Of a stretch of DNA of 64,000 nucleotides, positions 33,587 to 40,852 are shown piece after piece. The DNA is taken from contig NZ_CADFEB010000008.1 of NCBI RefSeq assembly GCF_902833085.1, forward strand, positions 1 through 64,000. Reading direction: 5' to 3'. This DNA is from Burkholderia ubonensis (GTDB lineage: Bacteria > Pseudomonadota > Gammaproteobacteria > Burkholderiales > Burkholderiaceae). Both the position numbers and the translations under genes were made by a program. The first letter of the stretch is position 1. Each line of letters opens with the position of its first letter. The notes beneath the pieces were generated by a model that had not been told where the DNA came from, did no database searches, and saw only the letters and a list, made by a program, of their open reading frames with translations.

Positions 33587-34072
33587 TCAGGAACGTTCGT
33601 TCCAGGTGTCCTTGTGGATGATGTTGCCGTCCTTGTACGACCACGTGATGGTTTCGTAGCGCAGCTCGACGTCCTCGAGGTGATTGTGCTTTTCGTAGTC
33701 GGGGTTCTTGATGTCGAGCATCTTCGGCTTCACCGCGACGATCTTCACGTTGTCGAGCTTGGTGTTGAAGTACTCCTTCTCCTTGCCCGCGTCGTCGATC
33801 TTGTACCACTTGATCTCGACCGACTTCAGCGTCTGGCCGCTCGTCACGGCCTTGTACAGGTACGGCGTCGACGCGTCCGTCTCCTTCGTCAGCGTAATCG
33901 GCTTGTGGACGCGCGTGCCGGTCAGCTTGCCGGTATTGCCGTCGGTCGGAATGTGGACGCCGTGGTCGAACGCGACGAGTTCGACGCTGCCTTCACGATC
34001 CTGTACGGTCACCGAACCCTTGATGTCCGCGCCGCCGTCGTCCTTCAGCCACATGTAGGCGGGAATTGCCAT
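33587..34072 (-). CDS. tssD: Hcp (TssD), T6SS tube protein
   Basis: 161 aa, the usual size. Hcp features are AIPAYMWLKDDGGADIKGSV, SVELVAFDHGV, KPITLTKETDASTPYLYKAV, VEIKWYKID and VELRYETITWSYKDG. Hexamers stack into the expelled tube. AGGAGTG precedes the ATG. It sits within the minus-strand arm, 92 bp after the OmpA-like gene, and the hairpin downstream fits the high expression usual for Hcp. Confidence 0.96.
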   Translation of the reverse strand: MAIPAYMWLKDDGGADIKGSVTVQDREGSVELVAFDHGVHIPTDGNTGKLTGTRVHKPITLTKETDASTPYLYKAVTSGQTLKSVEIKWYKIDDAGKEKEYFNTKLDNVKIVAVKPKMLDIKNPDYEKHNHLEDVELRYETITWSYKDGNIIHKDTWNERS

Positions 34073-34164
34073 TTTTTCACTCCTTATTCGTACTGCGAAT
34101 CGCCGGAGCCGGAGCCCGGCGCTGACAAACCCGAGGTGCTCGCCCCGGGAACCAAACTACGCCG

Positions 34165-35943
34165 TTATCTCGCCGGATTTCCCGAAGACGCCTGCGCCGG
34201 AGCATCGGGCACGAGCGTGATTTCCACGCGGCGGTTCCTCGCCCGGCCTTCTGGTGTCGCGTTGTCCGCGACAGGCCGGGTATCGCCGTAGCCCTGGATC
34301 GCGAACCGGGTCGGCGCAATGCCGGATGCGTCGACGAGCCAGTCCCGCACGGCGGCCGCGCGATCGACCGAGAGCTTCAGGTTGCGATCCGGCTTGCCGA
34401 CAGCGTCGGTATGCCCGGCGACGAGAATCCGCTTGCCCGGATGAGCCTTGATCAGTTCGAGTGCGCCCACCATCGCGCGCGTCGAGTCGGGTTTCAGCGC
34501 CGCCTTGCCGCTGTCGAACAGCGACATGCTGTCCAGCGTCACGACGGACGGTGGCGGCGAAGGCGGCTCATAGGATGCGATGGCGTCGTTGAGCGGCGCG
34601 AGCAGGTTGCGACCGCGATACATCCCGAACGACAGCCGCAGCGGCACGCCGGTACGCGCAAAGCGATCGAGCTGATCGCGATCCGAGACCAGAGCGCGCA
34701 GCGCGTCGCGTTTCGCTGCGTCGTGTGTTTGGGGAATTGCGTCGTAGCGTGCGAGGTGCTCGCCGATGCGGGTCAACAGCGCTTCGTTGTTCTTTGCGGC
34801 TCCCCAGATGGCGACGGCTGTTGCGCACGCGACGATCGCAAACGCGTGTCCGACGGCTGCGATCCGCGGCGAACGCCGTGCCCGTTGCGGCGCGGCTTCG
34901 ATCAACGGCTGGGGAAGCGGCCACGGCGCCGTCGAGCCGGGAAGGGCGCGCGGCGCGACGGCGATGCGCGTCCGGACATCGCGCTCCCACGGCTTGCCGG
35001 GGCCGGTTTCCGGCCCGCAATCGATCCAGCCCGCACCGAACAGGCGCCACATCGGCGCCGGCTGCCGCCGGTCGGCGAGCACATCGAACACGCTTCGCTG
35101 CGTCCAGGCGACGATGGCGGCCAGACCGGCGGCGCGCGCGGCCGTCGCACGGTTGCCGCCGGCATGGACCACTTCCGATTCGGCGGCTTCGATCGCCGCG
35201 TCGAAACGCTGCGCGTCGACGATGGGCGACGCGGCCGACGCACCGTACCACTGCGCCGTCATATCGCCGGACTGCGTCGGGCTCGTTGCCGGATCGGCGG
35301 TCAGCCGCTGGTAGATCGCGACATAGCCGGGCAATGCCGTGCCCAGCGCCTTCGACGCATCGGCCGCCGCCTGACGGATGACGCGCAGCCTTTGCGCCAG
35401 CACATCGCTGTTCGAATGCATCGCGGGGGCGACCGACAGCACGACGCAATCGGGCGCATGTCCATCGCGCCATTGACGGATCGCGACGGCGAGCCGCGAC
35501 AGCTCCTGAGGTTGATCCACCCGCAACCAGATCGCGCCGTTGCCGACATGCACGCAGCGCGTGATGGCGTCTTCGCGATCGAAGAGCGCAGCCAGACCGT
35601 CGCCGACGACCAGCGCGACCGGCATTCTGGTTCTGAGGCCCACCGGGAGGTCGACCGTTGCGGCGCCGAGCTGGGTCAGCACGTGTGCATGTTGCTCACG
35701 CAAGCGCGCCAGCTTGCGCATGTGCAGCCAACCGGCCAGAAGCGAAACGGCGACGATGACGGCGGTCGATCCCCATGCCGCACCGCGGTCGATGGACAGG
35801 ACGAGCCAGATGACCGCGAGCGCCAGCACGGCGGTCAACGTGACGACGGTGCGCAGCGGATATCCGAGCCCCGCAAGCGTCGCCCGAACAGCATGCGACC
35901 CCGGGCCTGGCGTGCCGGGCCGAGCGTACAGATCGGAACTCAC
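34165..35943 (-). CDS. T6SS OmpA-family protein with TssM-like N-terminal region
   Basis: 592 aa from GTG 35943, whose GTGA overlaps the tssL stop. Two membrane segments lie near residues 30-70 (VVTLTAVLALAVIWLVLSI, TAVIVAVSLLAGWL) and another near 365 (AFAIVACATAVAIWGAA). The region after it (NNEALLTRIGEHLARYDAIP, TGVPLRLSFGMYRGRNLLAP) resembles part of TssM. The C-terminal OmpA domain has VAGHTDAVGKPDRNLKLSVD and GRARNRRVEI, the peptidoglycan-binding Asp and Arg positions. It probably supplies the cell-wall anchor that the short TssL lacks. Cotranscribed with tssK, tssL and hcp. Confidence 0.85.
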   Translation of the reverse strand: MSSDLYARPGTPGPGSHAVRATLAGLGYPLRTVVTLTAVLALAVIWLVLSIDRGAAWGSTAVIVAVSLLAGWLHMRKLARLREQHAHVLTQLGAATVDLPVGLRTRMPVALVVGDGLAALFDREDAITRCVHVGNGAIWLRVDQPQELSRLAVAIRQWRDGHAPDCVVLSVAPAMHSNSDVLAQRLRVIRQAAADASKALGTALPGYVAIYQRLTADPATSPTQSGDMTAQWYGASAASPIVDAQRFDAAIEAAESEVVHAGGNRATAARAAGLAAIVAWTQRSVFDVLADRRQPAPMWRLFGAGWIDCGPETGPGKPWERDVRTRIAVAPRALPGSTAPWPLPQPLIEAAPQRARRSPRIAAVGHAFAIVACATAVAIWGAAKNNEALLTRIGEHLARYDAIPQTHDAAKRDALRALVSDRDQLDRFARTGVPLRLSFGMYRGRNLLAPLNDAIASYEPPSPPPSVVTLDSMSLFDSGKAALKPDSTRAMVGALELIKAHPGKRILVAGHTDAVGKPDRNLKLSVDRAAAVRDWLVDASGIAPTRFAIQGYGDTRPVADNATPEGRARNRRVEITLVPDAPAQASSGNPAR

Positions 35944-36695
35944 GGCCGTTTCGCCTGCTGAATGAGGTGCGCCAGTTGCGCATCGAGGATCTGGTGCCAG
36001 ACGAGCCATGTCAGTGTGGCGGCGGCGCACGCGATGCCCGCGATTGCCCAGGGCGAAAGCCGCTTCAGCCGGTCGATCAGCCGCGTCGTGGAGCGGTCCG
36101 TCAGGAACGGCGGAGGCGCTGCCGGACGCAGTCGATCGATCTGCTCGGCGAGCGCTGCGATCAGGGCCTGGCGTTTCGCTTCGCCATCATGTGATGCCGC
36201 CGTCGCGCCCGCCGGAGACGCATAGCGGCCCCGGAATCCGACGCCCAGAATAGCGGCGTAGCATTCGAGCAATTCGACATTGGGTGCGGCCTCGCGCATC
36301 CGGTATTCGATTCGCTCGTACACACGATCGCCCGCATCATGAATGCCGTACCGCTCCACCTGCAAGGGCGTCTGTTCCCACTGCGCGCGGTCGCTGGGGG
36401 GAAGGTGCCGCAGGGCGGCCTCGTCGATCAGGCCGCATTGGGCGATTGCGGCATCGTCACGCACGTCCGGAGCGATGCCAAGTGCATCCAGCGCGGTCGA
36501 GAATTGCGCGACGAGCTGAACGCAGCGTTGGCGCAATTCGCCGACGTTCTGGGCCTGCCCTTCACTCGATAAATGCGTAACGAGCAGGGCCGTGTCGCGC
36601 AGCAACGCACGAATCGACGTGCCGGTTGCGTGGCGGGAGCCCGGTTCGCGCTCGAGCAGCGCTGCCTGGGTGCGCGTGGAAATGATGGTGTTCAT
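35940..36695 (-). CDS. tssL: TssL (DotU family), T6SS inner-membrane protein
   Basis: 251 aa from ATG 36695, overlapping the tssK stop as ATGA. DotU/IcmH pattern: LLRDTALLVTHLSSEGQAQN, IAQCGLIDEAALRHL, VYERIEYRMREAAPNVELLE, YAAILGVGFRGRY, and one C-terminal membrane segment (WAIAGIACAAATLTWLVW). No peptidoglycan-binding extension, so the OmpA protein downstream is its likely partner. Part of the TssJLM complex and baseplate dock. Confidence 0.94.
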   Translation of the reverse strand: MNTIISTRTQAALLEREPGSRHATGTSIRALLRDTALLVTHLSSEGQAQNVGELRQRCVQLVAQFSTALDALGIAPDVRDDAAIAQCGLIDEAALRHLPPSDRAQWEQTPLQVERYGIHDAGDRVYERIEYRMREAAPNVELLECYAAILGVGFRGRYASPAGATAASHDGEAKRQALIAALAEQIDRLRPAAPPPFLTDRSTTRLIDRLKRLSPWAIAGIACAAATLTWLVWHQILDAQLAHLIQQAKRP

Positions 36696-38044
36696 GAGCG
36701 CAGCACGGCGTAGAGTTCGATCGATGCATCGGGAATCGACGCGGGCAAATAGATCTGGCAGGCGCGTGCGGCAAGCATTCTCGCCAGTGCCGGCGCCGCC
36801 GGATCGAGTGCGAAATAATGATTGTCGAGCCGAACGGGAATGGCGCCAGGCACGCGCTGAACCGCCTTGAGCGGAATGCCCGCAACGGCGGAATTGACGA
36901 TGTGCTCGACGTCGTCCGGGGCGCCGACCTTGCACAGGCGCGGGAATTGTTCGACGAGTTCGAATGCGGGCAAGACGGCATTGACGGACAGATACCAGTC
37001 CGCCGTGCCCTCGGCGAGGCGTTCGTCGAGGACTTGACCGGTCCACGTCGTCGGGCTCGTGTGCGTCAGGCCGATCGAGACGACACGCGACGGAATGATC
37101 GCATCGAGCAGGTCGCGGATCAGCAGCTCGAGTTTCGCGAACACGTCGTCGGCATTGGCGTGATCGTAGGTGGGAATGTCGGCGAGCTGTGTACTCGTCG
37201 AGAACGTGATCAGCGCGCCCGCGAGCTGAGACAGAATCTGATAAAGACGGTCGGTCGGCTGGCTCGGGTGCGATGCGAGAAAGCGGAGTTGCGGCCACGC
37301 GTTGTGGATGCAATGCAGGAGCCAGAAAAGCTGGACGTCCGCGACGCCGTATTCGGCCACTTGTTCGATCCGTTCGCTGCGGCGCGCGCCGAGCGCGGCG
37401 CTCTTCGCGCCCAGGATATCGGCGAGGCGATGGATTCGTTCGACGTGAAGCGCATGTGCGGACAGCGTGAGGCAAGGCGGCACGAAGCGGCGATCGACGT
37501 GGAACTGTCCATTCGTCGTGCGTGTCAGCCGCGCAATCGCGCACACCGTATCGTCGTCATGCGGTTCGAAATCGAACAGCAGACGCACTGCGTGGCGTTC
37601 CGCGGCGATCTCGGATTCGCCGCCGCCGTTGAGATCGATCACCTTGACGAACTCGCGATACGCCCGCTTCGGCCGGGCCAGCGTGGTTTCGTCGAAGCGG
37701 CAGTTGCCGCCGTTCGCGTCGGGCAGCGCCAGTGCCGCGAGCACGACGACGCTCTGCACGTCGGAAGATATTCCCTGAGTCAGATCCCGTGCGGGAGGCA
37801 ACGTGTCGGCGACGGTCGTGTCGATCGGGGTGCCGTCCGGCAGGCGCAACTGGAGCCGCGTCAGCTTCAGACGTCCTGACGATAGTGCGTCTTCGTCGAT
37901 ATCGACGCCAAGCGTTCCCCATGGAGACGAAACGACGGAATTCGCGAGCTGGCGCAATGCGAACGCAGCCCAGCGGTCCTGCTGCTGGAAATGCTGTTGC
38001 GTCAGGATCAGCCCTTCATGCCAGAGCGGTTTTTCGATCCGCAT
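36692..38044 (-). CDS. tssK: TssK, T6SS baseplate-membrane connector
   Basis: 450 aa. Starts KPLWHEGLILTQQHFQQQDRW, the TssK N-terminal signature, followed by the body (WGTLGVDIDEDALSSGRLKL, LSDIP-like LADIPTYDHA) and a C-terminal domain with YFALDPAAPALARMLAAR. It links the baseplate to TssL/TssM. First gene of the minus-strand arm. No strong ribosome-binding site is seen. TATAGA-like and TATATT-like sequences lie within 60 bp upstream. Confidence 0.95.
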   Translation of the reverse strand: MRIEKPLWHEGLILTQQHFQQQDRWAAFALRQLANSVVSSPWGTLGVDIDEDALSSGRLKLTRLQLRLPDGTPIDTTVADTLPPARDLTQGISSDVQSVVVLAALALPDANGGNCRFDETTLARPKRAYREFVKVIDLNGGGESEIAAERHAVRLLFDFEPHDDDTVCAIARLTRTTNGQFHVDRRFVPPCLTLSAHALHVERIHRLADILGAKSAALGARRSERIEQVAEYGVADVQLFWLLHCIHNAWPQLRFLASHPSQPTDRLYQILSQLAGALITFSTSTQLADIPTYDHANADDVFAKLELLIRDLLDAIIPSRVVSIGLTHTSPTTWTGQVLDERLAEGTADWYLSVNAVLPAFELVEQFPRLCKVGAPDDVEHIVNSAVAGIPLKAVQRVPGAIPVRLDNHYFALDPAAPALARMLAARACQIYLPASIPDASIELYAVLRS

Positions 38045-38632
38045 GGTGTGGTCTATCGAAATATAGGAATTATGGTTTGGCGATTCTATAGTCTCGATAT
38101 GGATTTCGTATACCTAATTTTGTGGAAATTCATGTTTTGTTGGAATGGTCTATTTTGAGATATTGCGGGTGGCGAGAATCGAGGTTTGTCTGGGAGATAT
38201 TTATTGAGATATTGTCGCAATAAGTTTTGAGAATGAGGTGCTGTTTCGTAGCGGGGTGTAAGTGGGAATTTACTTGTAAATCATGATGTTGAGAGTGGTT
38301 CGTGCTTGCGTGTCAGTGGGGTTTGTCGGCAGGTGGCTGGTTTGTCAGTGGTTTTTGTGGAAGATTTCTGGTGTGTGTGGTTGATGTTTTGACTTGTCTT
38401 AATTGTTGAATGAATGTGAATTGATGGTTTGGTGTTTACTGCATGTAATGTGTCGTGGTAATTTCCTGCTCCGTGAATCGGATGCAGTGCTACGGGGTAT
38501 CCGAGTCAGTCCTTCGCAATGAGCCCCGTGGGGCCGAGGGCATCGGCGTCGCGAGCGACTGGGCATCTGCTGGCCACGTACCATGGACGTGCATTGCGGA
38601 ATCTTCAAGCATCCTGAGATAAGGAGAACGAA
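38045..38632. promoter_or_regulatory. Long divergent T6SS control region, C-depleted on the plus strand
   Basis: 588 bp without a convincing gene between divergent tssK and tssB. By hand count, 38101-38400 contains about 27 C and 99 G in 300 bases, against roughly one third each in the surrounding genes, so it is both AT-rich and strongly skewed. On the minus strand it is correspondingly A/C-rich and G-poor, the composition of Rho-loading sites. A small GCCCC-GT-GGGGC palindrome lies at 38523-38534. AAGGAG at 38621-38626 is the tssB ribosome-binding site. Confidence 0.7.
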
Positions 38633-39145
38633 TTGGATAGCTTTCAGAGAGAGATCCCGAAGAGCCGGGTTTCGATCACATTGGACCTGCACACCGGCGG
38701 CGCGCAGAAGAAGGTCGAGCTGCCCCTGAAGCTGCTCGTCGCGGGCGACTTCAGCGCCGGACGCGAGCAGGCGCCGCTTGCCGAGCGCAAGAAGGTCAAC
38801 ATCGACAAGAACAACTTCGACGCGGTGCTAGCCGATTATGCGCCGGACCTGAAGATCGCCGCGGACAACACGCTCGCGGGCGACGGATCGGAATTGGCGG
38901 CCAACCTGTCGTTCCGCTCGATCAAGGACTTTGAACCCGAGCAGGTCGCACGCCAGATTCCGGAGCTTCAGGCATTGCTGGCGATGCGCAACCTGCTGCG
39001 CGACCTGAAATCGAACCTGCTCGACAACGGCACGTTCCGCCGCGAGTTCGAGAAGGTGCTGAAGGACAAGCGCCTGTCCGACAAGCTGCGCGGAGAACTG
39101 TCGCAGATCGCCACCGCCGCCACGCAGCCCGAAGGGCATGCGTGA
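38633..39145 (+). CDS. tssB: TssB, T6SS sheath small subunit
   Basis: 170 aa, starting with TTG at 38633 behind AGGAG at a 6-nt spacing; no in-frame ATG exists near by. Family features are IPKSRVSITLDLHTGG, KKVELPLKLLVAGDFSAG, NKNNF-like KNNFDAVLADYAPDLKIAAD, RSIKDFEPEQVARQIPEL and LLAMRNLLRDLKSNLLDN. It forms the contractile sheath with TssC, encoded 73 bp downstream. First gene of the plus-strand arm. Confidence 0.95.
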   Translation: MDSFQREIPKSRVSITLDLHTGGAQKKVELPLKLLVAGDFSAGREQAPLAERKKVNIDKNNFDAVLADYAPDLKIAADNTLAGDGSELAANLSFRSIKDFEPEQVARQIPELQALLAMRNLLRDLKSNLLDNGTFRREFEKVLKDKRLSDKLRGELSQIATAATQPEGHA

Positions 39146-39218
39146 GCGGAGCCGGGCCAAGCGCGCCTTCACCGCATTCCGAAAACAGGTTGCGATTCGA
39201 TCGCAGACAGGACACGAG

Positions 39219-40769
39219 ATGAAATCCACTGAAACGCAGCAGACCGGCGCGACCGAGACCGTCGTGCTCGACGCCCCGCACGGCGACATCGACAGCGTGT
39301 ACGCATCGCTGTGCAGCAAGATCAACCTGAAGCCCGTCAGCGAGGCGCGTCCGCTCGAGGCGTTCCGCGACAACGACATGCTGTCCGAGGCGTCCGCCGA
39401 CGAGCGGATCGCGCGCGGCATGGGCGCGTTCCTCGAGCTCGTGGCCGGCGCGAGCCAGCCGGTCGACCGGCTCGACAAGTCGCTGCTCGACTTCCATATC
39501 GGCCAGATCGACCGGCAGATCAGCCGCCAGCTCGACGCCGTGATGCATACGCCGGAGTTCCAGGCGCTCGAAGCGCGCTGGCGCGGCCTGAAGATGCTGG
39601 TGAGCCGCACCGATTTCCGCAAGAACGCCAGGATCGAGGTGCTGGACGTGTCGAAGGACGCGCTGCAGCGCGACTTCGAGGATACGCCGGAGCTGATCCA
39701 GAGCGGCTTGTACCGTTTGACGTACATCGAGGAGTACGACACGCCGGGCGGTCAGCCGATCAGCGCGATGATCAGCGACTTCGAATTCAACAACTCGCCG
39801 ATGGACGTTGCGCTGCTGCGCAATATCTCGAAGGTTGCCGCTGCCGCGCACATGCCGTTCATCGGCTCGGTCGGCCCGGCGTTCTTCGGCAAGCAGTCGA
39901 TGGAAGAAGTCGCGGCGATCCAGGACATCGGCAACTACTTCGATCGCGCCGAGTACATCAAGTGGAAGAGCTTCCGCGATACCGACGATGCGCGTTACGT
40001 CGGCCTGACGATGCCGCGCGTGCTCGGCCGTCTGCCGTACGGCAAGGATACGGCGCCGGTGCGGGCGTTCAACTACGAGGAAGCCGTCAAGGGCCCTGAT
40101 CACGACAAGTACTTGTGGATGAATGCGTCGTTCGCGTTCGCGGCGAACATGGTGCGCAGCTTCGTGAGCAACGGCTGGTGCGTGCAGATTCGCGGGCCGC
40201 AGGCAGGCGGCAAGGTCGAAGATTTGCCGGTTCACCTGTACGACCTCGGCACCGGCTATCAGCCGAAGATCCCGACCGAGGTGCTGATTCCGGAAACGCG
40301 CGAGTTCGAGTTCGCGAATCTCGGTTTCATCCCGCTGTCGTTCTACAAGAACCACGACTTCGCGTGCTTCTTCTCGGCGAACTCGACGCAGAAGCCTGCG
40401 CTGTACGAGACCAAGGAGGCGACCGCGAACAGCCGCATCAATGCGCGCCTGCCGTACATCTTCCTGCTGTCGCGCATCGCGCACTACCTGAAGCTGATCC
40501 AGCGCGAAAACATCGGCACGACCAAGGACCGTCGTCTGCTCGAGCTCGAGCTGAACAACTGGATCAAGGGGCTCGTGACCGAGATGAAGGACCCGGGCGA
40601 CGAGTTGCAGGCGTCGCATCCGCTGCGCGAGGCGAAGGTGACCGTCGAGGACATCGAGGACAACCCGGGCTTCTTCCGCATCAAGCTGTTCATCGTGCCG
40701 CACTTCCAGGTCGAAGGGATGGACATCGGGCTGTCGCTCGTTTCGCAGATGCCGAAGGCGAAGAGCTGA
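39219..40769 (+). CDS. tssC: TssC, T6SS sheath large subunit
   Basis: 516 aa from ATG 39219 (the frame is open further upstream, but the coding similarity begins here). Hallmarks are LLDFHIGQIDRQISRQLDAV, HTPEFQALEARWRGLKMLVS, YDTPGGQPISAMISDFEF, HMPFIGSVGPAFFG, FAANMVRSFVSNGWCVQIRG and RIAHYLKLIQRENIG. The largest sheath component and the substrate of ClpV recycling. A 12-bp-stem hairpin follows it before vgrG. Confidence 0.97.
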   Translation: MKSTETQQTGATETVVLDAPHGDIDSVYASLCSKINLKPVSEARPLEAFRDNDMLSEASADERIARGMGAFLELVAGASQPVDRLDKSLLDFHIGQIDRQISRQLDAVMHTPEFQALEARWRGLKMLVSRTDFRKNARIEVLDVSKDALQRDFEDTPELIQSGLYRLTYIEEYDTPGGQPISAMISDFEFNNSPMDVALLRNISKVAAAAHMPFIGSVGPAFFGKQSMEEVAAIQDIGNYFDRAEYIKWKSFRDTDDARYVGLTMPRVLGRLPYGKDTAPVRAFNYEEAVKGPDHDKYLWMNASFAFAANMVRSFVSNGWCVQIRGPQAGGKVEDLPVHLYDLGTGYQPKIPTEVLIPETREFEFANLGFIPLSFYKNHDFACFFSANSTQKPALYETKEATANSRINARLPYIFLLSRIAHYLKLIQRENIGTTKDRRLLELELNNWIKGLVTEMKDPGDELQASHPLREAKVTVEDIEDNPGFFRIKLFIVPHFQVEGMDIGLSLVSQMPKAKS

Positions 40770-40786
40770 TCTGACGTCTGTCGCAT

Positions 40787-40822
40787 GCGCCGCCGGGGTG
40801 GTGATGGTTGCCCCGGCGGCGC
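40787..40822 (+). terminator. 12-bp-stem hairpin between tssC and vgrG
   Basis: GCGCCGCCGGGG (40787-40798), a 12-nt loop, and its perfect complement CCCCGGCGGCGC (40811-40822), then CGTTGTGT. It begins 18 nt after the tssC stop. Without a long T-run it is either a weak terminator or a processing/stabilising stem that lowers vgrG expression relative to tssBC. Confidence 0.65.
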
Positions 40823-40852
40823 CGTTGTGTCCGTGCACCTGAGAGAAAACCC

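Noticed and set aside
38523..38534. GCCCC-GT-GGGGC as a terminator
   Set aside because: Two-nt loop is not physically reasonable for a perfect 5-bp stem and no T-run follows.
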